Source: Dysgonomonas sp. PH5-45
GTDB taxonomy: Bacteria; Bacteroidota; Bacteroidia; Bacteroidales; Dysgonomonadaceae
Direction of reading: 5' to 3'
NCBI RefSeq assembly: GCF_029893235.1
Contig: NZ_JARXWE010000007.1
Coordinates: 1 to 64,000 of the forward strand
Length of the DNA stretch: 64,000 nt
How positions within the stretch are numbered: the stretch's first letter is position 1; each line of letters opens with the position of its first letter. The notes beneath the pieces are model-generated. The model was not told where the DNA came from, ran no database searches, and saw only the letters and a list, made by a program, of their open reading frames with translations. The position numbers and the translations under genes are program-made. Positions 17,972-27,081 of the stretch are shown piece by piece.

Positions 17972-18580
17972 TTAAGCCTGTGCTTCGTCGAGCAAAGTTT
18001 TAAATGCCGCTGTCGAAGCTTCGGCCGAACCCGCGTAAAGGAATAGAGCCGATTTTGGCACTTTTGTTTCGGTAAGAACAACGTTCCATCCGCCTTCGGT
18101 ATCGTCCGAATATTTGTCGTTTTCTAAGGTTGAAGCCTTCAAGCCTTGGTAATAACCAACTATCTGGTAAGTAGCTGCTCCCGGACTTGTTGTTTTTTGC
18201 AAGCCTTTGTATTTGTTTTCGTAAACGACAACAAATTCGCCGGTTGCCAACGCGTCGATAATCTGAGCCACTTCGGGGCCGTTATCAAGAATCACGAAGC
18301 CAAGGTTGTTGGTAAAAGTCTTGCGGTTTGTACCTTCTTCCATCGTTGTGGTGGTTCCGCTGAAAGGAGTTGGCGTAGGCACATAAATTTTGTAACCTTT
18401 CGTTCCTTCGTTCAGAGTCAGTTTTTCGATAATATTCTTATTATCATTATTGAATGCGACTTCCGAAAATTTTATATCCTTACGGTTGATTATCACACCG
18501 TTTGCTTCGATACCTTTCACTACAAGGTCTTCGCATGTTACTTCGATATCTTTTTCTAAGATTCCATCACAATATCCCAT
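17972..18580 (-). CDS. Putative major tail tube protein
   Basis: A 202-residue beta-rich protein starting MGYCDGILEKDIEVTCEDLV, with small hydrophobic strands and no signal peptide, like the tail tube proteins of Bacteroidales siphoviruses. It is read from a leader AACACAAACACTTAAAACAC shared with the capsid gene, the usual sign here of a highly expressed structural gene. It would polymerise into the tail tube around the tape measure. The assignment is by size, fold pattern and place, not by a decisive motif. Confidence 0.5.
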   Translation of the reverse strand: MGYCDGILEKDIEVTCEDLVVKGIEANGVIINRKDIKFSEVAFNNDNKNIIEKLTLNEGTKGYKIYVPTPTPFSGTTTTMEEGTNRKTFTNNLGFVILDNGPEVAQIIDALATGEFVVVYENKYKGLQKTTSPGAATYQIVGYYQGLKASTLENDKYSDDTEGGWNVVLTETKVPKSALFLYAGSAEASTAAFKTLLDEAQA

Positions 18581-18690
18581 AATAATTTTTGTGTTTTAAG
18601 TGTTTGTGTTAAAAATTTAATTGTTTGTTGTTTTGTTTGTTTCATCGTCTTCTCCCATTCGAGGGGGGGGAGGAAGCCAAATGGAGTGTT

Positions 18691-19770
18691 TTAGTATCCG
18701 AAACGAACAAGGTCGTTTTCCCAGACAAGCGTACCTATCTCGTCACGAACGAGCATACGGTTCACTTGGTCGTCTTTCGAGAACCAGATATCGAGTTCGC
18801 CAACCAGATTTTCGGAAGCTACACCCGCCCAAAGAGCCGAACGAGAGGCGTAAACCACACGGTGAGGCTTGTTGTAAGTGGTTCCGTTGTCTTCGAAGGC
18901 GGCAATCATATCGTCCCAGATAGGCAAAGCGATGATTTCCTGACCGTTGAACTTGGTTGCGCTGATGAATCCGTCGAAAAGCGATTCCCATTGCAGGTCT
19001 GAGCCTGTGGTGCGCTTCACGTCGATAGCCAAAGCATCGGCAAACGATTGAGTTGCCAAAACAACCTTGTCTGAAGCCTGACGCAAACGCATGTCGGCGT
19101 TGTAAATCAAATCGTCGAAGATGGCTGTTGCCACGCCGGCAGCGCGAAGGTCGTCGCGTTGCGCCTTGTAAGTAGCCGAGCCATTGGCGTCTATTTCAAC
19201 ATGTTGATCGGGATTGGCTGCCGTAAGAGCAAACAAGCGTTTGAAAAGTCCGTCGCACACATCGAAGTATTTTGTGTCGACAGTGTCGGTTACAATACCG
19301 CCCGCCGATACGTTCTTAGCGTCTTTGTCGCCAAACCAGAACAAACGCCACAACATGCGTGTCAATGCTTCGCGCAGGCGAGGCTCAACGATAAGGTCTA
19401 TGTAGTCTGTACCTGTAAGGTCGGCAACGCTCGTTTTTGTACGCATCGCATAGCGAACCAATGTTTCTTTAAGGTCTTTGTAGCAGATTTCTTCGGCTAC
19501 GGTAAATTCGCCCAAATCCCACTCTTTTTCTTGGGTGGCGATAGCCGTTGCGTTAAACTGCGGACGGCAGGCGTTCTGAATTTCGCCCACAAGCCCCATG
19601 TTGCCTATTCCGCCTATCTTTTTGCCATGAATGGCTCCGGGCTGAACGGTGAGTACCTTTTCAATAGCTTCGCTCTGAAGCACCGATAAGAACAGAAGCT
19701 CGCGCAAATTGGTTACGGCTCCGTTATCGGGAGTTAGGTTTTTAATAAAATCTTGTCCTGTACTTGCCAT
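18691..19770 (-). CDS. Phage major capsid protein
   Basis: A 359-residue protein with the layout of HK97-fold capsid proteins in Bacteroidales phages: an N-terminal arm (MASTGQDFIKNLTPDNGAVT), the E-loop and P-domain region, then a long helix (YIDLIVEPRLREALTRMLWR), and a C-terminal A-domain with IIALPIWDDMI and VYASRSALWAG. It directly follows the ClpP-type protease and scaffold gene, the normal order. It forms the DNA-containing head. It has the same leader motif as the tail tube gene. The ORF is intact. A run of eight G/C pairs at about 18664-18671 lies just downstream. Confidence 0.78.
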   Translation of the reverse strand: MASTGQDFIKNLTPDNGAVTNLRELLFLSVLQSEAIEKVLTVQPGAIHGKKIGGIGNMGLVGEIQNACRPQFNATAIATQEKEWDLGEFTVAEEICYKDLKETLVRYAMRTKTSVADLTGTDYIDLIVEPRLREALTRMLWRLFWFGDKDAKNVSAGGIVTDTVDTKYFDVCDGLFKRLFALTAANPDQHVEIDANGSATYKAQRDDLRAAGVATAIFDDLIYNADMRLRQASDKVVLATQSFADALAIDVKRTTGSDLQWESLFDGFISATKFNGQEIIALPIWDDMIAAFEDNGTTYNKPHRVVYASRSALWAGVASENLVGELDIWFSKDDQVNRMLVRDEIGTLVWENDLVRFGY

Positions 19771-19826
19771 GATTTAAAATATTTGTGTTTTTAAGTGTTT
19801 GTGTTAAAATGAAGTGTAACGATTAC

Positions 19827-20930
19827 TTATTTGAATCCCCGTTTTTCTTTTTCTTCGGCCAGTTTTTTAGATACGAGGCTTTCTTTGCGATAAGTCATAC
19901 GGGCATTGTTGCCGGCACGCCCCGATGGTTTGTAAACCGAACGGTATCCTTTCAGCAGTTTGCCTGCGCCGCCTGCAATCTTAACGGCGTTCAGTATGCG
20001 GATATCGTCTTGGCTCTTGGCCAAAGCTTTAGCGGTGGCTAACTGTTCCTTCAGAAGCTGAATTTCGTCGAGAGCCTCTTGCAAGGCGGCTTCGATAGCC
20101 GAAAACTGGTCGCCTGTGGCTGGAGCGGCTGTTTCTTTCTCATCGCCTTCGGCCGATGCCTCTACGATGTCGGTGATAACTCCGCCTTCTACCACTATGA
20201 TGCGTCCGTCGGGCATCGCAAATTCGCCATCAGGCTCGGCTGTGTCGCCAATCTGAGGTTCGCCCTCAGTGCGGTCTACAAACAGCGTCAGCCCATCGAC
20301 TGTTGTAAGGTCTAACATATACGACCTCACTCTGCTACGGCTGCCGCGTCTGCCAAGCAGCCCTGCAATAAATGATTTTGCCATTTTTTTTCGTTTTGTT
20401 TTGTTATGTGTTAATAAATCGGGGCTCTGGTTATAGCGTGCAAAAGCTATGTGCTTTGCCTCCGTTGCGAACCCCATTGCAACGGCTTGTGTTTGCGAGA
20501 TGTAGCTTTCGGTTTCCATCAACGCCGAGAGGGTTTTACGGTCGAGGCGTGTGCGTTCGGCATAGATACCTTCGGCTTGCAGTTCCTTTTGCTCAATCCA
20601 GTCGGCAATGGTGCGAAGGTCTGCACTGTCGCCCGACACCCCGTCCACGAAAGGATTGTGAATCATGATTGGGCAACCCGCTATGCGGCGCGTACCTGCA
20701 AGGAAGATAATGGAAGCTGCCGAAGCACAATTCTCGACACACTCTGTGGTAACCTCACGGTTGAGGTTCTTGAGGTAGTTGTAGATAGAAAAGCCGACAT
20801 CCAAATCGCCGCCCACCGAGTTAATTTTGACGTGAATTCCGCCGGCGTTTTCTTTCTCTACCTGTTCGATAACCGAAAGGAGCGAAACCTCTCCTTTCTC
20901 GTTTCCGATTATTCCATTAATTTCTATCAT
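19827..20930 (-). CDS. Head maturation protease (ClpP-like) with scaffold-like C-terminus
   Basis: About 367 residues from MIEINGIIGNEKG at 20930. Residues 1-175 are a ClpP-fold serine protease: INSVGGDLDVG, a catalytic-type Ser in NCASAASII (S73) and His in MIHNP (H91). Residues 275-320 form a coiled coil (AIEAALQEALDEIQLLKEQL), as in protease-scaffold fusions that guide capsid assembly and are then cut away. It is the first gene of the main late operon, 45 bp after the shared late-promoter motif. The longer ORF start upstream overlaps that promoter and was rejected. Confidence 0.85.
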   Translation of the reverse strand: MIEINGIIGNEKGEVSLLSVIEQVEKENAGGIHVKINSVGGDLDVGFSIYNYLKNLNREVTTECVENCASAASIIFLAGTRRIAGCPIMIHNPFVDGVSGDSADLRTIADWIEQKELQAEGIYAERTRLDRKTLSALMETESYISQTQAVAMGFATEAKHIAFARYNQSPDLLTHNKTKRKKMAKSFIAGLLGRRGSRSRVRSYMLDLTTVDGLTLFVDRTEGEPQIGDTAEPDGEFAMPDGRIIVVEGGVITDIVEASAEGDEKETAAPATGDQFSAIEAALQEALDEIQLLKEQLATAKALAKSQDDIRILNAVKIAGGAGKLLKGYRSVYKPSGRAGNNARMTYRKESLVSKKLAEEKEKRGFK

Positions 20931-20974
20931 TGTAATTTTGTGTTTGTGTGGAAGGCCCTTTTCTTCTTGAACCT

Positions 20975-20994
20975 GTTCTAATTTACGAAAAAAC
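20975..20994 (-). promoter_or_regulatory. Late-promoter motif upstream of the protease-capsid operon
   Basis: The minus strand reads GTTTTTTCGTAAATTAGAAC. It matches 16 of 20 positions of the motif at 25034-25053 and 52125-52144. It lies 45 bp before the protease start and is the only candidate promoter of the long operon to 10478. Confidence 0.7.
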
Positions 20995-21253
20995 AATCCG
21001 CAAAACGAATAATGCAACCTCTAAGCACTGCAATCCGTTTTCAGTGTATAACAGTATAATAAACAACATATTACACACCAAACACATAAATAAAAGGAAA
21101 CAAAAAGGAGCTGAATGCTGAAATGCGGTTGCAGTTACCCAGAGCAGAAGAGCAATTAATGAAAAGTTTTATTTTTCTGATTTTTGGGCTTCAAACACCA
21201 TTCTTTATCAATAATTTTATTACCTTGCACCTTGAATCATTCTGACTTAATTG

Positions 21254-21475
21254 ATGGATACGAAAACGCTGGAAGAAAAGTTAGACTCGCTCGGAATTAA
21301 AGAAACGGCATACTCGTTCGACGGAACACTTAAAAACAGTGCCCTGAACATGTTTCAAGATAATAATAAGTGGGAAGTTTTCTTTTGCGACGAAGATGGG
21401 GAGCGCACCATCGTTGATATTTTCGATACCGAAGCCGAAGCTTGCGAAGCTATCTATAAGATTTTTTGGATTTGA
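21254..21475 (+). CDS. Small acidic protein, unknown
   Basis: About 73 residues from MDTKTLEEKLDSLG. A compact alpha-beta protein with WEVFFCDEDGERTIVDIFDTEAEAC, a pattern seen in small immunity or antitoxin-like proteins, but no family is claimed. It is on the plus strand, against the surrounding minus-strand phage genes, and lies between the protease promoter and the next phage gene, so it is not part of the late operon. Confidence 0.6.
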   Translation: MDTKTLEEKLDSLGIKETAYSFDGTLKNSALNMFQDNNKWEVFFCDEDGERTIVDIFDTEAEACEAIYKIFWI

Positions 21476-21594
21476 TTCCTCTTCTGTTTTTTTGATTGTT
21501 ACGGAGTTGATACGTGTTTGCAAGAGGGAATCGCTCTTGCTTGGTTAAAAAAAAGAATTGTAAATAAATAAGGCAAATAAAACAAACTTAAAGA

Positions 21595-21885
21595 ATGTTG
21601 ATAATACACAATCGTGTTATGAGAACCTGTATTTTATATACCCTGGTTTCAGTGATTCTTATTGCACTGTATTTTATTTCCAACTATTTTGGATTCCCTA
21701 AAACCGAGATAGCACTTATCGTTGCTATACTGAGTGCCATATTGGCTATTGCAAACTTCGTGTCCGAACGCAACAACAACCGCCGCACCCGTAGCCGTCA
21801 GACATTCCTCTGGGCGGTAGTGGTTACAGCGGTTGTAATGATATTGCTGAGCGGATATTTGCTCTACGATTCTTTGTTAGTTTAA
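21595..21885 (+). CDS. Small membrane protein, unknown
   Basis: 96 residues with three hydrophobic segments (about 11-30, 36-55 and 73-93) split by a basic loop ERNNNRRTRSRQ. No family is recognised. It is on the plus strand, convergent with the 76-residue phage gene, overlapping its end by 9 bp. An internal start at 21619 is also possible; 21595 was kept because its leader is A-rich. Confidence 0.6.
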   Translation: MLIIHNRVMRTCILYTLVSVILIALYFISNYFGFPKTEIALIVAILSAILAIANFVSERNNNRRTRSRQTFLWAVVVTAVVMILLSGYLLYDSLLV

Positions 21886-22107
21886 ATCGCGTCCAAGACG
21901 TTTTATGATATCGTAAAACGTACGTTCGGTAATATCGTATTCGTCCGAAAGAACGGCTGCGATATATACTTTTTTGTGCCCTTCTCCCTCAAGGCGAAGG
22001 TATTCGGAATACATCTCCAGATACTGTACATCCTTCGGATTGGCTCCGGCTTGCAGAATGCTTTCAACTAAAGGACGGGCAAAGGTAAGTGCTTCAAATA
22101 CTTTCAT
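21877..22107 (-). CDS. Small phage-linked protein, unknown
   Basis: 76 residues, two or three helices (MKVFEALTFARPLVESILQA; ITERTFYDIIKRLGRD). The C-terminal part looks like a small helix-turn-helix. It has its own late-promoter motif (22150-22168) and a long ACACAAACAC-type leader, and so is counted as a member of the phage regulon. It could be a structural helper or a small DNA-binding regulator; the latter would be interesting because no other late activator is visible. Confidence 0.6.
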   Translation of the reverse strand: MKVFEALTFARPLVESILQAGANPKDVQYLEMYSEYLRLEGEGHKKVYIAAVLSDEYDITERTFYDIIKRLGRDLN

Positions 22108-22149
22108 ACTGTGTTGTGTGTGTGCTTATTTTTGTGTGTTTGTGTATAT

Positions 22150-22168
22150 GATCTAATATAACGATTTT
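22150..22168 (-). promoter_or_regulatory. Late-promoter motif upstream of the 76-residue gene
   Basis: The minus strand reads TCGTTATATTAGATC, matching the TATATTAGA core of the other late motifs, 43 bp before the start codon. The T-run is weaker here. Two near-direct copies of ACTTGCAAAATA lie upstream, between 22170 and 22222. Confidence 0.55.
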
Positions 22169-22234
22169 CGGGCTATTTTGCAAGTTTCGCTGAACTTATT
22201 TTGCAGCAAAACTTGCAAAGGTTTTCTGTTTTTT

Positions 22235-24979
22235 TTACAAAGCCCGGTAGTTGTCTACCACCTGAACACGAGCATCGGTATTGTTAATCTCCTCGACCGA
22301 CACTACGGGGTTGGGCATCTGTGCCACCGCCCTCGAAAAAGCCCGTGCCAACATCTCCTCGCCCATCACCTGAGCCGACACCTGTCCCGTTGAGAAAGGC
22401 ACACCGCCACCCAACTGGTTGAAAGCCGACAAAATAGGCGAAAACATAGACGTAGCCCTTGCCGTAAGCACACTTTCGCCATTGCTCAACATAGCCGGAA
22501 TGTCGTCCGATGTTCCCGAACCGGGGCCCGTTATCAAACCTCCTTCGGCTTTTTTCTGGGTATCTGCCGATTTTGTTGAAGCTTTGGGTGCTTTTTCTGA
22601 ATTCAGCAATTTCTTTGCCTTGGCAACATTAGTCATAACCGCACCAACGGCAACACCTATTTGAGCTACATAATCGAACGCTGTTCCACCTTTCGCTGCT
22701 TTTACCGCATTGGCTATTGCCTCAGCCGAAGCTACTCCAATATTAAACAGTGCCATTGCCTTATTGAACGAAGCCATTGCCGCACTTTCTTCTGCCCAAG
22801 CGCCAAACAAATCTTCAAGCCCTGCCCCTACAGCTTTAATGCCGTCGAATGTTTTTTGTAAGTTTTCGTAACGTTTTGCTGTGGCTTCTTTTTCAAGAGC
22901 TTCCTTTTCTTGCTCTAATTGCAGCTTTCTATTCATGTATTCGACGTCCGTTTCGTCCTCCAACTGACGCAGACTATTTATCTCAGCTTTTTTTTGCTCT
23001 ATTCTCATGGTGAGCGTATCCTGTCCATCAAGCTGAGCCTGCATTATCTGGTTTTGCCACTCAATCTGACGCTGATTGTTGAGGGTTGCATTATGAGTTT
23101 CACGCGCCTGAACTTCCTGCTTCCTGTATTTTTCATTAATTGCTTCAACATCTGCCCCTGTTTTTTTGGCTGCTTCTACTTCGGCCAAACGTTGGGCTTC
23201 CAATTGCTGCAATTTCAGCGTCAGTTCTTCTTCCGAGCCTTTCTTTACAGTAGCAAGCTTATTTTCAACATCAATTCTGACTCGCTCTTTCTCTTTTTGG
23301 GTGTGTTGGTCTAATAAATCCGCCAATTCTTTATTAGAGTTTTTCTGAAGTTCTATTTGTTTATCCTTCGATTTTTGTTTTATCAAGCTTATTTCTTCAG
23401 CAGTTAGTTCTGTATCGAGTAAGATTGCCGCTTCCTGCTCTCGAGTCAATAATTCTTGTTGTGCATAAAATTCTATCAGTGAAGCAACCCTCTCTTCATA
23501 ACTCTTATTTTCGTCATCTGCTATTTCTCTTGCGGCCTTAGCTTTTTGGTTTATCTCGTATTCTGTTGTTTCCTGAATAGTTTTCATTCTTCGGGCTTCT
23601 TCCTCTTTGGTCAAATCACCTGAAGATGAATAAGGTGTTGTTGGTTTTTCATCTTCTACTGGACCTTCTTTAAATATGACATTGGCATTATCTATTGACT
23701 TTTCAAGTTTTTTATTTGCGTCTTTATATAACTGGATATCAATATTTAGACTTTTAATTAACTTATTATACCGTTCTACTGCATCATCTTTAGATTTATT
23801 TTCTATTAGCGCAGATGTTGAAGCAGCAGCATTAGCAAGTCCAAACGAAGGTATAGGTACATTGTTTGTTGAATTTCTTCCTTTTGTGACTTTAGCCGCA
23901 TCTTCTGCTTCCTTTTTTTTCGCCAATAAATTTGTTCGCTTTTCTTCTAACTCAAGTATTTTAATCTCGTTCTGGACAATCTTATCTGCAGCAGCTCTTG
24001 CCCTTGCAGTCTTAAGAATAGATTTCGTTAAATTATCGTATGCTGTGGCTCCTTTACCTGCTAAAATTTCTTCGGTAGACATATTTTCAAAATACTTGGG
24101 ATACCTTCTTTGGAGTTCTTTAGCCGCGGCCAACCTTTCTTCATTCGATTTATTTACATTTTGCGTTGCTTTATAAAGCAATCTCAATTCTACTTGTTCT
24201 TTTTTAGCATTTTTAGCTCCATCCAACATTGCTTCATTCACATTTTCTTTTACGAGGCGGGCTTGTTGTGCTATTTTTTCCTGCTCCTCTCTCCATTCCT
24301 TGTATTTTTCAATCAAGGACGAGACTATCATTGACAGAATAACTAAACCAATCTGCGCAAGCCCACCAGCAGCCGCTTTGCTTAATCCAAACGACTTAGC
24401 TAAATTGTTTTGCGCCTTCCCCAAAAGATTTGTAGCAATTTCCGACGACTGAATTTTCTCTACCAACGTTCCAACCTGTGGATTCACAGCTTTCAACAGT
24501 TCCATTAAGCCACTGTCTATATTTTTGTAACTTCCCAGATTAGTTTGTAAATCCTTACTCGCTTTTTCGGCTTTATTTATTTCCAATTGCAAGTTTTTCA
24601 TTTTAGTTAAGAGAGCCGTTCCTTTTGCGCTTTCGCGCTCTGCTTTACTTAAATTATCAAACTCTTTTGTGGTACTTACTAATTTTGAACGCAAACTATT
24701 TAAACTGCTTTCGTGTGCCGTTTCGGATAGAATGCTGCCCATAATCGCTTTTTCATACATCTTCATTTGTTCTTGTGCCGCTTTTACCTCCACATTAAGC
24801 ATCTTTAGCGATTTTTTATAGCTTTCGGACGACTTATCGTTCTGAAAAGTGTCTTTCAAATCTTTGATCTGATTTTTCAAAGCCTTTATTTTTGCCTGAC
24901 ATTCGGCCATGCCCTCTATTGCAGATTTGTACTGCACCTTGATATCAATAAGCACTTCCTGCTTTGTTTTCTTTGCCAT
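22235..24979 (-). CDS. Phage tail tape measure protein
   Basis: A 914-residue protein, the longest of the phage set. It has long coiled coils at about 10-170 and 420-690 (many KQLE/EEK heptads), a hydrophobic segment at about 203-220 (GLAQIGLVILSMIVSSLIEK), and a Gly/Ala-rich hydrophobic stretch at about 740-800, as in tape measures that set siphovirus tail length and form a membrane channel at infection. At about 150 residues per 200-250 A of tail, the tail would be long. It is transcribed alone from its own late-promoter motif. The N-terminal two thirds are more AT-rich than the C-terminus. Confidence 0.85.
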   Translation of the reverse strand: MAKKTKQEVLIDIKVQYKSAIEGMAECQAKIKALKNQIKDLKDTFQNDKSSESYKKSLKMLNVEVKAAQEQMKMYEKAIMGSILSETAHESSLNSLRSKLVSTTKEFDNLSKAERESAKGTALLTKMKNLQLEINKAEKASKDLQTNLGSYKNIDSGLMELLKAVNPQVGTLVEKIQSSEIATNLLGKAQNNLAKSFGLSKAAAGGLAQIGLVILSMIVSSLIEKYKEWREEQEKIAQQARLVKENVNEAMLDGAKNAKKEQVELRLLYKATQNVNKSNEERLAAAKELQRRYPKYFENMSTEEILAGKGATAYDNLTKSILKTARARAAADKIVQNEIKILELEEKRTNLLAKKKEAEDAAKVTKGRNSTNNVPIPSFGLANAAASTSALIENKSKDDAVERYNKLIKSLNIDIQLYKDANKKLEKSIDNANVIFKEGPVEDEKPTTPYSSSGDLTKEEEARRMKTIQETTEYEINQKAKAAREIADDENKSYEERVASLIEFYAQQELLTREQEAAILLDTELTAEEISLIKQKSKDKQIELQKNSNKELADLLDQHTQKEKERVRIDVENKLATVKKGSEEELTLKLQQLEAQRLAEVEAAKKTGADVEAINEKYRKQEVQARETHNATLNNQRQIEWQNQIMQAQLDGQDTLTMRIEQKKAEINSLRQLEDETDVEYMNRKLQLEQEKEALEKEATAKRYENLQKTFDGIKAVGAGLEDLFGAWAEESAAMASFNKAMALFNIGVASAEAIANAVKAAKGGTAFDYVAQIGVAVGAVMTNVAKAKKLLNSEKAPKASTKSADTQKKAEGGLITGPGSGTSDDIPAMLSNGESVLTARATSMFSPILSAFNQLGGGVPFSTGQVSAQVMGEEMLARAFSRAVAQMPNPVVSVEEINNTDARVQVVDNYRAL

Positions 24980-25033
24980 ACTATTATTTGTGTTTGTGTT
25001 AAGTTTATAAAAAATGTGTATAGTTTGTGGTAT

Positions 25034-25053
25034 GTTCTAATATACAAAAAATA
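25034..25053 (-). promoter_or_regulatory. Late-promoter motif upstream of the tape measure gene
   Basis: The minus strand reads TATTTTTTGTATATTAGAAC, identical over all 20 bp to 52125-52144 upstream of the tail module 27 kb away. It lies 55 bp before the tape measure start, followed by the AACACAAACACAAATAATAG leader. Confidence 0.75.
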
Positions 25054-25159
25054 GGCGAACTTTCCAAGAGCCGATGAAAACTCTTTACAGTAAAAAACTC
25101 TGGAATATTTCTTTTTTACTTACTTTTGTTCTGAAACAAAAAACAGAACTATTTCAGAT

Positions 25160-25897
25160 ATGAAAAAACTAACTTTTTTATTTATCATTTCTTGTTGTTT
25201 ACTGTCTTGTTCTAATATAAACAGAAAGCCTTATTTCGAATACGGTAATAAAGAACAGAACGAATTTGTCCGAAAACTTTATGTAAATAGCTGCGCTATA
25301 AATGAAACATATAACGAAATAAAAAAAGCCGATATACAACAACAATTCGACCAAAACGTACTTTCGTATATGGACTCTGTAAAAGTATTGACCAACTGGA
25401 TTGGATGGATAACAGATATTGAACTAACAGACCGATATTACGAAGGTTCTAAATTTAAAGAACTTTCATTTAAAATAAATATTAAGATAAGCGAATTTGT
25501 TCATTTAACACTATACCATTCAGAGTTTATATATGCCGATAGCCTTAAGAACAACTATATGTACAATAAGGTAAAAGAGCTTGATGGTTATTCGAATGTC
25601 TTCTTCGATGGAATAATAAAGAAAAAAGGAAATACAATTGATTATAAGTACGAAGAAGCATCCACATCACCCAATTATAAATTTTATGTAACAGACATAA
25701 GTCAAGAAAAACTCAATTCCGAATTACCTCCAAATCTGAAGAAAGCGATAAATCTCAGTTGCGAGTATATAAATAACTTAGACAATGAAGAACTTAAGCA
25801 ACAATTAGATTCTCAGGTAAATACACTACCAGCTGAGCAGAAAGATTATTACAGCAGGGTTTCCTTTTATTACCTATCAAATTGGCTTGAACAATAA
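25160..25897 (+). CDS. Lipoprotein, unknown (paralogue of next gene)
   Basis: 245 residues; signal peptide with lipobox CCLLSCSN (lipidated Cys about 17). The mature part shares layout with the next gene: (E/Y)QN near the start, DSV..L.NW.G.I.D in the middle, YNKVKEL...V(F/Y)FDGI, and YVTDIS before the C-terminal helix. An exact TACTTTTG -7 box lies at 25121-25128. Codon use is much more AT-rich than in its paralogue. Likely an envelope protein; function unknown. Confidence 0.7.
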   Translation: MKKLTFLFIISCCLLSCSNINRKPYFEYGNKEQNEFVRKLYVNSCAINETYNEIKKADIQQQFDQNVLSYMDSVKVLTNWIGWITDIELTDRYYEGSKFKELSFKINIKISEFVHLTLYHSEFIYADSLKNNYMYNKVKELDGYSNVFFDGIIKKKGNTIDYKYEEASTSPNYKFYVTDISQEKLNSELPPNLKKAINLSCEYINNLDNEELKQQLDSQVNTLPAEQKDYYSRVSFYYLSNWLEQ

Positions 25898-25938
25898 TAA
25901 ATACGCTTATACCTCATTAAAACAGAACTATTTCAGAT

Positions 25939-26721
25939 ATGAAAAAACTTATCTTTGCCATTGCCTGTGCCGCATGCGTACTTTCGGCCTGCAACAACAA
26001 AAAAACGGCGGAAGAGCCTCAAACCTACGCCCAGTTTCAGAACGAAGAGCAAAACCGCTTCTGCTCGCTGATTGACGCCAGCTTGAACGGAAAGATGAAA
26101 CCGGCTGAACTCGAAGAAAAAATGCTCGGATTCATCGACTCGATGGTAGTGTTCAACAACTGGAAAGGAACCATCAAAGACGTTAATATTAAAGACGAAC
26201 TGAAACTCGAATTTAAGGAAAACTACGATAAAATACTCTCTTTCACCATCACCGTAAAAGATTCGGGCAAGGTGGACCAAGATTTCTATTACGCGCGCCG
26301 CATCCCTTTCAAAAAGGTGAAAACCGACCATATCTACAATACCGTGAAAGACCTTACCAACGGAACGGAAGTGTATTTCGACGGAATTGTTGAGCAAATA
26401 GGATTCAAAATCTCGTACAAAAACGACACGGCAGCCACAAAAACCCTGCCCGCAATGGATTTCACGGTGACCGACATCAGCACCGCCGAACGTCCGCAGG
26501 CACTTTCTACAAACGTGAAGCGAGTGGTTGAAATCTATTCAATTTTTGGGCGCAACAAGAAAGAAAAGAAAGATTGGCTCAACAAAGAGTTGCAGCCCGA
26601 AGCCGATTCGCTCATCAAACTGCTTACCCCGCAGGAGAAAATATACAGCGACTATGCTTACGACTATTTCATTAACGGAAACGTGAACGCCGACAAATGG
26701 GTGGTATACGTCTCTAAATAA
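25939..26721 (+). CDS. Lipoprotein, unknown (paralogue of preceding gene)
   Basis: 260 residues; lipobox VLSACNN (Cys about 16). The core matches the preceding gene (FIDSMVVFNNWKGTIKDVNI, YNTVKDL..G..VYFDGIV, FTVTDIS). The 28 bp around its start (AACAGAACTATTTCAGATAT then GAAAAAAC) repeat those of the paralogue, so the leader was duplicated with the gene. It ends before a very strong terminator. Function unknown. Confidence 0.7.
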   Translation: MKKLIFAIACAACVLSACNNKKTAEEPQTYAQFQNEEQNRFCSLIDASLNGKMKPAELEEKMLGFIDSMVVFNNWKGTIKDVNIKDELKLEFKENYDKILSFTITVKDSGKVDQDFYYARRIPFKKVKTDHIYNTVKDLTNGTEVYFDGIVEQIGFKISYKNDTAATKTLPAMDFTVTDISTAERPQALSTNVKRVVEIYSIFGRNKKEKKDWLNKELQPEADSLIKLLTPQEKIYSDYAYDYFINGNVNADKWVVYVSK

Positions 26722-26763
26722 AAAAGAATCAATATTATCCTTTTTGTAAAAAAAGTGAGTGCC

Positions 26764-26805
26764 AGAGAGGGGATGTTCGTCCGAACATCCCCTCTCTCTC
26801 TTTTG
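26764..26805 (+). terminator. Strong terminator after the lipoprotein pair
   Basis: A perfect 16-bp stem, 26764-26779 with 26782-26797 (arms AGAGAGGGGATGTTCG and CGAACATCCCCTCTCT), followed by CTCTTTTG. Confidence 0.85.
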
Positions 26806-27081
26806 TTTTATTTATGTTTATATTTTGTTTATTGTTGTCGCACAGTGTGGTATGCACTCAAGAACATGCTTTACCCTGCGATAAGGGTAACGTTAAGGCC
26901 AAATATTTTTTGGTAGTGACGGAGGGGTTGAGCGTGTAATTATACACCCACCCCGCCTCCCCAAAGGGGAAGGGGAAGCTTCCACTCCTGTCATGCTGAC
27001 GAAAGGAAACATATCTTTTTCGCTGGTGTGTTTCAAAGGTAGGAGCGGCATCTGCTTCGCTGATAAACTAACCGCCAAATA
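26806..27081. repeat. Intergenic stretch with G-rich repeat, no gene
   Basis: No coding signal was seen. 26942-26978 is a reverse copy of the G-rich element found at 58006 and 58315 (CACCCCGCCTCCCC then AAAGGGGAAGGGG). A short TGTCATGCTGACGAAAGGAA piece near 26987 resembles the ends of the dispersed MITE-like repeats. Confidence 0.5.

Noticed and set aside
10478-25053. Contractile tailocin or phage-like bacteriocin
   Set aside because: Capsid, head protease, portal and terminase are all present and intact, which tailocins lack; no sheath gene was seen.
25209-25226. Sixth copy of TATATTAGAAC on the minus strand
   Set aside because: It lies within the coding start of the 25160 lipoprotein, lacks the T-run, and is about 230 bp from the tape measure start; possibly chance.
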